From NCBI GenBank assembly GCA_001972305.1, contig BDDD01000375.1:414239-478238 (forward strand): 64,000 nucleotides of DNA, in the 5' to 3' direction. Positions 35,666-47,051 of the stretch are shown piece after piece (the stretch's first letter is position 1; the number at the start of each line of letters is the position of its first letter). A program made the position numbers and the translations under genes. The notes beneath the pieces are model-generated. The model was not told the origin of the DNA, ran no database searches, and saw nothing but the letters and a program-made list of their open reading frames with translations. Source of the DNA: Cephalotus follicularis (taxonomy: Eukaryota > Streptophyta > Magnoliopsida > Oxalidales > Cephalotaceae).

Positions 35666-36240
35666 TGTAACGCCCGCGATTTTCGTAAAGTGTAAGATTG
35701 TTTTTACAATGTAATTCATGCATTGAATTAATGAGAATTATGACTTTTTCCTTTTCGTAATGTTAAACATGGGCAAAAGTCGAAGTATGGAGGTGCTGAA
35801 GCAGCGCGGGCAACCGACTGCCAGGAAGAGGCAGCCGACTGGACCCTGTGGGAAGGAACCAGCAGCCTGTTGTGAGAGACAACCAGCTGGATAGTGTCGG
35901 CAGGGACAGCCGACTGCCAGGTCTAGGCAGTCGACTGTCGACAGGTCTGGCAGCATAACGTGCATGCCAGACTGTTGGTGGAAAAAGGGTGAGTGTTTTG
36001 TTTTAATGTGGCTAGAGAAAGGAGAAGAGAGAGAGGGTTGTGTTCTCCATAAAAACGCGTTTTCTCTCCTTCAATCTTCACCGTTTTTGCAGAAAGGGGA
36101 AGAGAGTTCAAAGAGTGTGAAGGAGAAGGGAGAGGAAGTGAGTGTGTAACCGAAGTTTTAAATTTTACCGTATTTTTTATAAGCTGAATATTTGTGTTAA
36201 ATTGCCATGACTTATGTTGTTAACGAAGCGGGGTGTGACA
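35666..36240 (+). repeat. Element E 3' LTR
   Basis: 575 bases. Carries the palindrome array at about 35812-35948, with perfect CAGTCGACTG at 35928-35937. It ends GGGGTGTGACA and is followed by ACGTA. Confidence 0.95.
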
Positions 36241-36954
36241 ACGTATGACATTGTATGGTGTTTAGACAAAGTAAAAACACAGAATTATGATGATCATAGG
36301 ACCAGTGGCTATAATCAAAGAAGAACGAAGTGAACTCTAATCACATGCCTACACTTTATGATTCAATTTCACTGTCAGAAGTCATATTCAGTTGTTAAGA
36401 TCACATTACAACCTGTCTATGATGTTTAAAACATACTGACAGACTTACTAACACCATGACAGAACATGTTTATATGCAGGAAATCAAAACTTAAAGAACA
36501 CTAAGAATACTAACAACAAAACCAAAAGACAAGTGAAACAAATCATTACAGTGAGATTACTAACCTGCAATGATTATCCAGAACACAGAAAACACAGCAA
36601 GAATACCACAAATTCACTGGTCACACGGCTATTTGCAGGAACAAAGAAAAGAGAACAAGGGGACACATAAACATCCTTAACAAACTAAAGGAATTCAACC
36701 CATAAGAACAACCAAAGGATTGAAATTACCTCTTTAAACTTGAGGAAACGATTTCACAGCAGATTACACAGGCTTCACAAAGCAGAATCGGCAATGACAC
36801 TTGCAGAAAAGAGGAAGACACATATAAAAGGCAATGTCTCTCACCATAAGGAAAAAGGGAGACAAAAATCTGACCAAGAAGGAAGAAGAGAGGATTTCAG
36901 GGAATGAGAAAGGAAAAAAAGGAGATTGCACCGTGTGAATTTGATGAGGGGAGG

Positions 36955-37095
36955 GAGAGGATTACGAGAAAGAGAGGGAGAAAAGGAAAGAAAGAAAGAA
37001 AAAAAAAAGAAAAGAAAAAAAAAGGAAAAGAAAAAATAAATAAATGAAATAAAATGAAATAAAAGGATGTTAAAATAAAAAGGAATTGTTTTAAT
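36955..37095. repeat. Low-complexity purine tract in solo LTR G
   Basis: Long GA- and A-rich tract (GAAAGAAAGAAAAA and AAATAAAATG words). On the minus strand it opens spurious ORFs of phenylalanine and serine runs. Confidence 0.8.
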
Positions 37096-37301
37096 AAAAT
37101 AAAATTTATAAAAATAAGCCCAACCCACATTGCATTAACATATCCAAAATTTTAGGCTGGTATCAGTCAGCCCAAACCACATAGGCCCAAAACATAGGGC
37201 AACCGGACTTTAAAATTAAACAAAATTAAAAAGCCCGAAAACAAACACATAAAAAGTCCGTAAAACACATACGAACAAGCAGGGTATTACAGTTTTCATC
37301 A

Positions 37302-38042
37302 GTGTTATGGATGTAGGCCACATATTATAGAGTTAGGGTAGACCGAGCTCAGCTCATTCGGGATTGATCGTGGGTCCCCTTAGGGGTAGTACCTTCTGGA
37401 CTAGCATTAGGGATTTAGGGCAGACCGAGCTGAGCTCCTTCAGGATTGTTCGCGGGTCCCCTCAAGGGCTAGTACCTTCGGGTCTTGTATTTTTTAGGGT
37501 AGACCTTTCTGAGCTCCTTTGGTTTGATCGCAGGCCCCCTCAAGGGCTAGCACCTTCGGGTGTAAGCATCAGGGCAGGGTTATGTGGCCAGTGTTATTCC
37601 TTGACCCTATGGTTTGATTGTTCCTATGGTATGGTTATGGTATGGTTATGGAGTGTCTGCAGGCCTATGGCCTTTGATGTGATGCTAGGACTGGCAAAGT
37701 ACACCACTGCTTAGGGACGGTGGGTGTACTGGAGCGGTCCACACTTGGCTTTCATGCATATGTCATGCCATGCATATAGGGTTATTTTATTGCACGCATA
37801 TTATGCTATTATGTTGTTGCATTACATGACACATCATTACATCTGTTGCATACCATTGCATAGCATATTGTATTACCTACTGGACCAGTGGTCGCTGACC
37901 CATTCTCGTAATGGGTTAGGGTCAGGTTCAGGCAAAGCTCCGAGGTGATGGACGGGATGGATGGCAGCCCGGGATTCTTCTTGCAGCACAGTTCCTGATC
38001 TTTATCTTGTATTTACGGATTGGACATGTATAAGAGACAAGT
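37302..38042 (+). repeat. Element C 5' LTR, middle piece with 80-base tandem repeats
   Basis: Continues the LTR after copia F. Contains three tandem units starting near 37335, 37417 and 37496 (TAGACCGAGCTGAGCTCCTT, then GGGTCCCCTCAGGGGCTAGT-like); equivalent units begin near 45923, 46006 and 46085 in the 3' LTR. The CCCCTCAGGGG core can form a hairpin. Ends with CAAGT, the target site of solo LTR H. Confidence 0.85.
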
Positions 38043-39049
38043 TGTAAGAACCGCAAATTCAATTCGTGTACATTGTAATAATAATTAATAAAAATGTACA
38101 CTTATTTGAATTTAATGTCCAATTATTGCAAGTTGTGATTGGTAAATTACTTGGGAGGAATTGGGATGCAATTTGGTGGAAATCCACTTAAGAAACCCTA
38201 ATTTAATCCAGGACAGCCGACTGTCACAGGGTAACAGTCGACTGCCTGATGCGTGTGGTGGACAGTCGACTGGCCCATGCATCCAGTCGACTGTAAATTC
38301 GACAGAACATGTTGATGGCTGGGGCCTCCGACTACGGTAGGATCCTGGGTGCCAGGAGTTGGCCAGCGATTCCCAAACGTATCTGCCTTGCAGATTTTAT
38401 TTGTTACACTACCCGCCAACGCCGGTAGTAAATGTTACCTGTTCTATCATCCTCGGTGCATAGGGTGATAGTTAGGTGGTGCACAGTTGGTGCTAGGAGT
38501 TAGCGACATGTGACACCCGAACCAATGAATGAATTGATTGTACCCTTGTGCGGTATCCTTGCATATGGATTGTTTATGGCCACTTGGCATGATTGCTCAT
38601 ATATTGGCTCACTTAAATGTTATTTGAGATAAACTGTCATACATATTGCATTTATATATTCCTTAGCATGCATTATCTTCCTGCTTAGCCAAGTGAGGAC
38701 AACGGCTAACCCCCCTACAGTTTCAGATTAAGCAAAGACTGGGAGTTGCGGCTGAAGCTGGGAGAGCTTCTACTTTTGTCGCCTTAATGTTGTTTTTCTT
38801 TTGATGTATTGTAATGTAATGAACGAATCATACCTCGTTTATGTTGTTTCCTTATGTTAGGGATAATGTTGAATTGTACCCGCACGTAGTATGGGATGCG
38901 TGCGGATGGCTTGTAATTTTATATTCCAGCTTATTGACTGCTTCCGCATATTGTTATTTTATTTGAATGGAATGCTGGAATGTATGTTTAATACTGATAT
39001 CACCATATATGTTGTCTTATGGTATGGAACCAAAAAACGGGGTGTGACA
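38043..39049 (+). mobile_element. Solo LTR H in element C 5' LTR
   Basis: TGTAAGAACCGC to GGGGTGTGACA, 1007 bases, flanked by CAAGT (38038-38042 and 39050-39054). It belongs to the same family as solo LTR K (shared blocks include CAGCCGACTGTCACAGG and AGCCAAGTGAGGACAACGGC). It has perfect CAGTCGACTG palindromes at 38235-38244, 38263-38272 and 38284-38293. Confidence 0.93.
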
Positions 39050-39269
39050 CAAGTATTATTCAGCTATTGACCTGCCGGCTTGTGGCAACGGATAAGATAC
39101 TTTATAGCATAATGTGTTTATGGATGGGCTTTTCTACATGGATTCGATATTATCTTTCGTATGAATTTGATGTTTAAAGTTTCAAATTTTATGGTATTTT
39201 CATGGATAGTATGGATGGACCTGTCACGTGTCGAGCATTGGGGTCTTCCTTGGGGTTCTGGGCGTGACA
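39050..39269 (+). repeat. Element C 5' LTR, last piece
   Basis: Matches 46630-46846 and ends GGGCGTGACA at 39269. Confidence 0.88.
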
Positions 39270-39276
39270 GCTTGTT

Positions 39277-39290
39277 TGGTATCAGAGAGC
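39277..39290 (+). other. Element C primer-binding site
   Basis: TGGTATCAGAGAGC, the initiator tRNA-Met PBS with a two-base change, seven bases after the LTR end. Confidence 0.85.
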
Positions 39291-39462
39291 ACAGTATGTT
39301 GGCTGTGCCAGGATAGGGTCCTTGGCTATTAGAATTAAGGGATATGGGTAAGGTTGCTAGCGAAATTGAATGATATTGATAAGCCTGCTGATTGCTATAT
39401 CTGTTTTGGAAATTATGATTATGGATTGGATAGCTGACTTTTGTCTTTTATATAAGGTAGAT

Positions 39463-40920
39463 ATGGAAGGTCAAAGAGGAGCTAAGGGAAAGGCTAAGGC
39501 AGGGTCGTCGGCCTGACGTACCCGAGCCAGTGGAAATGTGGAAGAACTAGATGAAGAGAATGAGAGCCAAGAGGTAGATTTTGATGCTCCTGGCCAAAGA
39601 GAACCTCGAAGTTTTATGAAAAAGATGTATAACATGATGAACAAGATGAATGAGTTCATGCAATGACAGTCAACTACAACTGAGCAAGCTCTAGCTACAA
39701 GACAGATTAGGCATGCAACGGAGGCACCAGAGGAGACTCCAGTTGTGATACCCGCTAGGCGTGCCAAAACAGCAAGGATATCAGTTGACCTGCCTACACC
39801 CATGGAGGATCCTTTAGACAGGGTTTTGAGGCTAAATCCACCAGCATTTATGGGGGATCCTGATGCAGTTACCACGAGAGATAGCTTATGCAAATAGAGA
39901 AGATCTTTCAAGTCTTGAAATGCTCAGATTCTGAGAAAGTTGCCTTCGCCACATATATGTTACAAGAAGAAGTAGAACATTAGTGGAACATGGTTGCTAT
40001 CTCTTGGGAGGAAAATGGGATATCAAATTCATGGGATCACTTCAGAATAGAGTTCAATGAGCAGTACTATCCTGAAGCTAAAGTTGACAAGAGGGAGGCT
40101 GAGTTTCTTGCCTTGACCCAGGATCCCATGACAGTAGCCCAATACGAGGCCAAATTTGTTGAATTGTCAAGGGCATCTCCGCATATGGTTGGTACGGAAG
40201 TGAGAAAGGCTAAAAGATTCCTTGGTGGCCTCAGACCAGATATCAGACAGAGGTTAGCACTGCTCCGGCCAAGATCTTTTGTGGACTTGGCGAGCAGAGC
40301 CAGAGATGCCGAGTCATTAGCGGAGGAGTTGCGCAATTTGCAGATTCAGATGGATCGCAACAGATCTGCTTCTTCTGGATGGCAGTCAGGAAGGAGTTCG
40401 GGGAGTATTAAAAAATCTCCAAGATCTGGGAACAGTAGTCCAGGACATAGTGGCTCGCCTCAGAGTACCGATAGTCCGTCCGGTGTTTCTGGTCAGAGGA
40501 GTCAGTCAGGAGCATCACGACAGAGGGGTAGAGGCCGTAGCTCTTGACGGAGACTTAGAGGCCATGGTTCTCAACAGAGGAGCCAGGGGATATAAGGAGA
40601 CCGTTCCAGACTTTTCGGTGACAGAGATCAAACTCCCATTGATCCGTGCGTACATTGTGGATGCACGAATCACACGCTGGATTACTGGTGGTGGAAAGCT
40701 GGCAAATGTATGAACTGTGGCACTTCTGATCACATGGCTAGGGAGTGATCTTTTGACAGATATGGTTCATGGTCTCAGCCAAGGTAGAGTTCAGGCCGAT
40801 CTCAGGGAGGTTCTCAGCAGAATCAGGGTATGGATTATCAGCATGGTAGTGGTTCGAGGCAGCAGCATCAGGGCCAGCCTAGCACTAGTTAACCTTCCAC
40901 GGCAGGGAGAGACCGCGACA
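39463..40920 (+). pseudogene. gag: Element C gag (broken)
   Basis: Starts MEGQRGAKGKAKAGSSA and meets a stop at once (39514); further stops at about 39664 and 39981, and a frameshift near 39870. The gag domain is seen as AISWEENGISNSWDHFRIEF, REAEFLALTQD, VAQYEAKFVELSR, KRFLGGLRPDIRQ. After a serine/arginine-rich linker, two degenerate zinc knuckles lie at about 40648-40749 (CVHCGCTNHTL without its last cysteine; CMNCGTSDHMARE followed by a stop). Confidence 0.85.
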
Positions 40921-40928
40921 AACAGCTG

Positions 40929-41423
40929 ATGGGGCCGACACGTACCGTTCAGGATAGAGTATATGGTATGAATCAGAGTGTTGTAGGAGGATCTACAGTT
41001 GTGATAGGAGGTACTATTTGTATCTCTCAGTATATAGCACGAGTTCTTATAGATCCGGGCTCGCCCCATTCATACATTGTATCTCATTTTATATGCCATG
41101 TTAGAGTGGAACCTGAGCCTTCACCTTTTGTGATGGAGGTTAGTACCCCAGTAAGGGAATATGTTATTTCAGAATGGGTATGCAGATCTTGTGTTGTAGA
41201 GATCGCCGACCATGCTTTACTAGCAGCCCTTATCGTGTTACCGATGGGTGAGCTAGATGTGATTCTTGGGATGGATTGGTTATTGGTGCATTATGCCCAT
41301 GTAGATTGTAATGGGAAGGTTGTAACCTTCAGTATTCCAGGGCAGTCTCAGTTCCTGTTTGTTGGGACTTTAGAGTACCAGTTGATTCAGATGATTTCTG
41401 CTATACGTGTGAGAGGCTTATGA
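40929..41423 (+). pseudogene. Element C aspartic protease region (active site altered)
   Basis: An open 164-codon stretch. It has RVLIDPGSPHSYIVS where the family has [10 protein letters not shown]: the aspartate remains, but proline and serine replace conserved neighbours. It also has [18 protein letters not shown]. The next frame begins at 41420, overlapping by four bases, so a frameshift separates it from RT. Confidence 0.85.
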
Positions 41424-44283
41424 AACAAGGTTGCAGTGGATACCTGGCTTATGTGACCGATAACAGGAAGTGGATTCCGAAGTTAGAGGATATTCCAGTT
41501 GTCTGTGAGTATTCGGATGTGTTTCCACAGGAGTTGACATCCTTGCCTCATGTGAGAGATATGGAGTTTGTTATAGATCTTCTCCCAGGGACGACACCTA
41601 TATCGAGGGCTCCTTATCATATGGCCCCACATGAATTGAAGGAGCTGAAATTACAGCTGCAAGAGTTACTCGATAAGGGTTTCATCAGACCGAGTGTTTC
41701 CCCGTGGGGAGCACCTATTCTGTTTGTTAAGAAGAAAGACGGATCCTTGAGAATGTGTGTTGATTACCGGCAACTTAATAAAGCTACTATCAAGAATAAG
41801 TACCCGCTTCCACACATCGATGAATAATTCGACTAGTTGAAAGGATCATCGGTGTTCTCCAGGCTGGATTTGAGGACAGGGTATCATCAACTCAGAGTTC
41901 GGACAGGAGATATTCCGAAGACTGCTTTTAGGTCACGGTATGTACATTACGAGTTTGCGGTGATGCCTTTTGGGGTGACCAACGCCCCTGCTACATTCAT
42001 GAGCTTAATGAACCAGGCGTTTTGTCCATATCTGGACCAGTTTGTTATGGTCTTTATTGATGATATCTTGGTGTACTCTAAGTCTATGGAGGACCATGGA
42101 GAACATTTATGCTTGGCGTTACAGACCTTAAGAGCCCATCGAATGCATGCCAAGTTTGACAAATGCGAATTCTGGTTGACAGAGGTGACTTTTCTGGGCC
42201 ATGTCATTTCCAGTGCTGGTTTGTCAGTGGATCCAGCAAAGATAGAGGTAGTTAGGGACTGGAAACGACCAACAAACTCGTCAGAAATCCGTAGTTTCTT
42301 AGGCCTACCAGGTTATTATCGCCGCTTTATCAAAGAATTCTCACGGATTGCTACGCCATTAAATAGATTGACACAGAAGAATACAATGTTTGTTTAGGAT
42401 GACAAATGTGAGCAGAGTTTTCAGGAATTGAAGCATTACCTGATTTCTGCACCGATATTAGCCTTGCTAGAGGGTAGTAAAAGTGTTATGGTATACAGTG
42501 ATGCGTTTAGGAATGGTTTGGGCTATGTCTTGATGCAGTATGGGAAGGTAATTGCATAAGCCTCAAGGATGTTAAAGCCTCATGAGGAGAATTATCCCAC
42601 ACATGATCTAGAGCTAGCAACAATAATCTTTGCGCTACGCAAGTGGAGACATTATTTATGTGGCACGAAGTTTGATGTTTTCACAGATCACAAGAGTTTA
42701 AAACATCTTTTCTCCTAGAAAGATTTGAATATGAGGCAAAGAAGATGGATAGAGCTGCTTAATGATTACAATTGCGAGATAAAGTACCATCTAGGTAAAG
42801 CTAATGTGGTGGCAGACGCCTTGAGTAGCCGATTAGCTTGCTTGATGGTTTCCCAGATACAGGCACGACCACTTTTGATGGACAAGATTAGAGAGGCTCA
42901 AGGGAGGGATGGAGATTTACTTGAGATTGCATTGGATGGTCGAGGTGGTTTATGGCCCGAATTCTCGGTACATAGTGATGGTTTGATCAGATACCAGGGC
43001 AGGGTTTGTGTTCCTAACAATAAGGAACTGAAGAATGAGTTGTTGTCTCAGGCTCATCGCTCCAGTTTTTCAGTGCACCCAGGGAGGACTAAGATGTATC
43101 TAGACCTGAAGCTCATTTATTGGTGGAACAATATGAAACGGGAAATAGCGGAGTATGTGTTTGCCTGCTTGACGTGTCAGCAAGTTAAGGTAGAACACCA
43201 GAGACCAGCCGAATTGCTACAGCCGTTGCAGGTGGCACAATGGAAATAGGAACATGTTACGATGGATTTTGTCTCAGGGTTGCCACGGATGAGAGCTAAC
43301 CATGATGCCATATGGGTTATTGTCGATCGCTTCATAAAGTCTGCCCATTTTCTAGTGATCAAGATGACTTATTCTCTAGAACGGTTAGCATCTCTGTATA
43401 TAGGGGAGATTGTGAGACTCCATGGTGTACCAGTCAGTGTTGTTTCCGACAGAGATCCACGGTTCACTTCCAGGTTTTGGAAGAAACTATAGGTAGCTTT
43501 TTGTGCTCAACTAAGTTTCAGCACTGCTTTTCATCCTCAGACAGATGGCCAGTCAGAGAGGACGATTCAGAGTTTGGAGGACATGCTTCGTGTATGTCTT
43601 ATGGATTGGGGCGGTAGTTGGGATGATCATCTGCCACTAGTAGAGTTCTTGTATAATAACAGCTTTCATGATAGTATTGGTATGGCACCATTCGAGGCTC
43701 TATATGGACGAAAATGCAGAACTCCAGTCTGTTGGTTTGAGGTAGGTGAGCGGAGTCTCCTAGGGTCAAAGCTTGTTCAAGAAACCACAGAAAAGGCCAG
43801 GGTTATCAGGGAAAGACTTCTAACGGCTTAGAGTCGCCAAAAGAGTTATGCTGATCATCGTCGATGGGATCTACAGTTCTTAGTGGGCAATCATGTTTTC
43901 CTTAAGGTCTCTCTGACTAAAGGAATTATGAGATTCGGCAAGAAAGGGAAGTTAGCTTCACGGTTTATAGGACCTTTTGAGTGCAGTCGCTTACAGACTT
44001 GCCTTACCTCCCATCCTATCCGAATTGCATAATGTGTTCCATGTGTTGATGCTGAGGAAGTATCACCCAGATCCTTCACACGTGTTACAATATGAACCCT
44101 TGGAGCTACGGACGGATATGAGTTTTGAAGAGAGGCCTGTTCAGATTCTTGACCGCCGAGTCAAACATCTACGGAACAGAGAGATTGCTTTAGTCAAAGT
44201 GTTATGACAGTTTCATGGGCTCGAGGAAGCAACATGGGAGTGTGAGGATGACATTAGAGCTCTGTATCCTCATTTGTTTTGAT
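41420..44283 (+). pseudogene. pol: Element C RT, RNase H, integrase (broken)
   Basis: RT has [48 protein letters not shown] and an intact FIDDILVYS (about 42055). RNase H ([27 protein letters not shown]) and integrase ([49 protein letters not shown]) follow. Stops occur at about 41825, 41834, 42395, 42557, 42716, 43247, 43490, 43829 and 44205. A frameshift near 43985 breaks the GKKGKLASRFIGPFE module. The C-terminus resembles that of elements A and E (LRNREIALVKVL, ATWECEDDIRALYP). Confidence 0.9.
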
Positions 44284-44310
44284 CTTAGGAAATCTCGGGA
44301 CGAGACTTCT

Positions 44311-44325
44311 CTAAGGAGGGAAGGA
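44311..44325 (+). other. Element C polypurine tract
   Basis: CTAAGGAGGGAAGGA directly before the LTR start TGTGAGCC at 44326. Confidence 0.8.
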
Positions 44326-44527
44326 TGTGAGCCTCATATATTTTTATGTGTACGAATTAGCATGTATTTTGCTTGTATTTATATGGTAGTGCACAATATT
44401 GTACTTATGGATGTCATGGAATATATATTGTATATACTTATCTTCACTTTTATGCCTGTTTATTTGTTTGAGAGGTTTAGTAGAACCCACCCACTGTTTG
44501 TGAGATTTTCGCCTAAGGGAGCCTATT

Positions 44528-44539
44528 CCTATATATAGG
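44528..44539 (+). promoter_or_regulatory. TATA box of element C 3' LTR
   Basis: CCTATATATAGG, a palindromic TATA box about 200 bases into the LTR. The equivalent part of the 5' LTR is missing, so only this copy can be seen. Confidence 0.5.
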
Positions 44540-45056
44540 CGGTTCAGTCATTCTCAATTCACTTCTCATTTCCTTGGAGAGATAGAGAGATAATGAGTTA
44601 GAGAGAGAGTGGGAGAAATCAAGCAAACAAGCAGCCGTTGGAATCATGGCAGCATATAGAACCTGAAGGGAGAAGCAGAATACGGATTCAAGCAACCTAT
44701 TCTTCGTTCTCAGCTAATCGAGGTAGGTTATACTTATGCTCCGATCTCCTTATATGGATGGATTTGAATGGTTTTATGGTTATGGACAGTTGCATATATG
44801 CTAGATGGATGGACTAGGGTAATTGATATGGTTCAAAACGGATTAATAGGGAGATTTGAGTGAAATTGGAGGATTTGGAGCTTTTTGGCCCAATTCCATT
44901 TTTCTCTAAATCTAGGGGTTATGGATATGGTTTTAAAGCTGTTTTTAAGTTCCTTTTGATGGTGGGAGCATGTAGCTTCCTTTGATTTGAATTAAAAACA
45001 GTTTACATAGATTTTTGAAGGGTTTTTGGGCAATCTTTATAGTTGACAGCAACTCA

Positions 45057-45392
45057 GGGCGTCAACGTGTTCTTTGTGCGAATTGACGTGTTCCTGAGTG
45101 CCTAGGGCGTCGATGTTTTTTACTTAAGTGTCAACGCCTAGGTGCCTTTGCGTTAGTGCGCCATACAGTGCAGTGCGTTAACGCTATGAGGGAAGGGGAT
45201 ATAAGCGTCAATGCCTTCGATAAGCGTTGACGCCTTATGTGTTGCAAGCAGTTGACGCTTAGCGCATGTGTCGACGCTCAAGGCCTAGTGCTTTAAGCGT
45301 CGACACGTAGCGCAAAGTATTGACGCTTAGACTTTACGTGTCGACGTCTAAACCTTACGCGTCGACGCCTAAACCTTACGCGTCAACGCCTA
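45057..45392. repeat. TCGA-palindrome array in element C 3' LTR
   Basis: Some fifteen copies of GCGTCGACGC-type motifs, including GTGTCGACGC, GCGTCGACACG and GCGTCGACGCC. It extends slightly further left than the surviving 5' LTR copy. Confidence 0.85.
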
Positions 45393-46846
45393 AAGCCCCT
45401 ATCTAGTTTTGCCAAATTTTGCCGTTTTAGACCCAATTGATCTTCTCTTCAAGTAGATTCTATGGGAAGCCTCCCTAAGGCCTTGTAGCCTATGGAAGTA
45501 CTAATTTTTAGCGCTCTTAAGCTATAAATCAACCTTTAAAGGAAGTTTTATAAAGAAAAATGGGTTTTTATACAATGATTTCAACAAATGGTTAGGACAG
45601 CTCAATTGGGACATCTGGACGTGGATATCCTAGTTAGACTTCCTCTCCATTGTTTTCAACTCCGATAGGGAACAAATAAAAGAGAATTGGTTTATGGAAA
45701 AGGGTTATGGTTATGGAAATGGTTTTTAATGGTTTTGACAGATGGATCTTATGTGATCCTTTATGGCAGGTCCCTATCTTTTAAATGAAATATGGTTATG
45801 GATAATAGTAGGGCACGACTATGGCTGTTGTTTGTTATGGTTGAGACCTTACGGGATAACCCATTCATAATCTTTATTTCTGTCATGAAGTATTATGGAT
45901 GTAGGCCACATATTATGGAGTTAGGGTAGACTGAGCTGAGCTCCTTCAGGATTGATCGCGGGTCCCCTTAGGGGCTAGTACCTTCTAGACTAGCATTAGG
46001 GATTTACGGTAGACCGAGCTGAGCTACTTGGAGATTGATCGCGGGTCCCCTCAGGGGCTAGTACCTTCGGGACTAGTATTATTCATGGTAGACCTTGTTG
46101 AGCTCTTTTGGATTGATCGTAGGTCCCCTCAGGGGCTAGCACCTTCGGGTGTAAGCATCAAGGTAGGGTTATGTGACCAGTGTTATTTCTTGACCCTATG
46201 GTTTGATTGTTCCCATGGTATGTTTATGGTATGGTTATAGAGTGTCTGCAGGCCTATGGCCTTTGATGTGATGCTAGGACTAGCGAAGGACACCACTGCT
46301 TAGGGACGGTTGGTGTACTGAAGCGGTCAACACTTGGCTTTCATGCATATGTCATGCCATGCATATAGGGTTATTCTATTGCATGCATATCATGCTATTA
46401 TACTGTTGCATTACATGGCATATCCTGACATCTGTTGCATACCATTGCATAGCATATTGTATTACCTACTCGACCAATGGTCGCTGACCCATTCTCGTAA
46501 TGGGTCAGGCTCAAGTTCAGGTGAAGCTCCGAGGTGATGGACGGGATGGATGGAAGCGCGAGATTCTTCTTGCAGCACAGTTCCCGGTCTTTATCTTGTA
46601 TTTACGGATTGGACATGTATAAGAGACAAGTATTATTCAGCTATTGACCTGCCGGCTTGTGGTAGGACATAAGATACTTTATAGCATAATGTGTTTATGG
46701 ATGGTCTTTTCTACATTGATTTGATATTATCTTCCGCATGCATTTGATGTTTAAAGTTTTAAATTTTATGGTATTTTCATGGATGGTATGGATGGACCTG
46801 TCACGTGTCGAGCCTTGGGGCCTTCCTTGGGGTTCGGGGCATGACA

Positions 46847-47041
46847 GCTTGTTGGGCTCATATCAAATATCACACTTCCCTAACTCTACACACCATTTAA
46901 CCAACCTGCGTGAGGTATTTGATTTTTGTAGGACATGGCTAAGTGATTCGTTAGTTAATACTCTGATAATATGCGTCTGAAAGTATGGTCTGCGTTTTCG
47001 AGCAAAGATCACTATGGCATAAGTGAACTTCTCAATTTATG
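46847..47041 (-). pseudogene. Tat-like element: RNase H fragment
   Basis: On the minus strand the motifs SRYP, EKFTYAIVIFARKRRPYFQ, VLTNESLSHVLQKS, RRLVKWCVELGKCDI and YEPNK are read, with single stops. They match the RNase H of plant Tat/Athila-group gypsy elements and would continue the fragment ending near 54070. Element C abuts the fragment at 46846. Confidence 0.8.
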
Positions 47042-47051
47042 GATATCGACT

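Larger units (their letters stand above)
30317..36240 (+). mobile_element. Element E: full-length Ty3/gypsy chromovirus-like element
   Basis: 5924 bases with a 5-base duplication ACGTA (30312-30316 and 36241-36245), two LTRs, PBS, one gag-pol reading frame and a PPT. By eye the LTRs differ at about 18 positions over 575 bases (about 97% identical), making it the youngest element here. The gag-pol has four in-frame stops but no frameshift. The chromodomain-like tail points to a chromovirus. Confidence 0.95.
28664..37291 (-). mobile_element. Solo LTR G in the 3' LTR of element F, holding element E
   Basis: Ends TGTAACACCCCCGG and GGGTATTACA; flanks GTTTC (28659-28663) and GTTTT (37292-37296) differ by one base. 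The uninterrupted F LTR reads GTCCGTTTCCATCA, which confirms the junction. Without element E it is about 2.7 kb. The ends suggest a minus-strand LTR. No coding domain was seen outside E. Confidence 0.82.
18521..37301 (+). mobile_element. Element F: Ty1/copia retrotransposon
   Basis: Complete apart from an insertion in its 3' LTR. The LTRs are TGTTAGATG...CCATCA (18521-20707; 26461-28663 plus 37297-37301). A PBS for initiator Met follows the 5' LTR, and integrase precedes RT, which defines Ty1/copia. The flanks CTATT (18516-18520) and GTGTT (37302-37306) both differ by one base from GTATT in the uninterrupted copy. Several frameshifts make it defective. Confidence 0.92.
17731..46846 (+). mobile_element. 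Element C: Ty3/gypsy element split by nested insertions
   Basis: Its 5' LTR lacks the first ~750 bases and is in pieces: 17731-18520, 37302-38042 and 39050-39269. The 3' LTR is complete (44326-46846). Joining the LTR pieces in order matches 45078-46846, which shows that copia F and solo LTR H inserted into the 5' LTR. The internal region 39270-44325 codes for a broken gag-pol with integrase after RNase H. It sits at the left edge of Tat-like coding sequence, so it probably inserted into that older element. Confidence 0.9.
44326..46846 (+). repeat. Element C 3' LTR
   Basis: 2521 bases, TGTGAGCCTCAT to GGGGCATGACA. Contains a palindrome array (45057-45392) and three 80-base tandem units (45923-46150). 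It is followed by GCTTGTTGGG, which resembles the leader after the 5' LTR. Confidence 0.9.

Noticed and set aside
36841-37130. Minus-strand ORFs rich in phenylalanine and leucine
   Set aside because: Produced by a purine-rich low-complexity tract, not a membrane protein gene.
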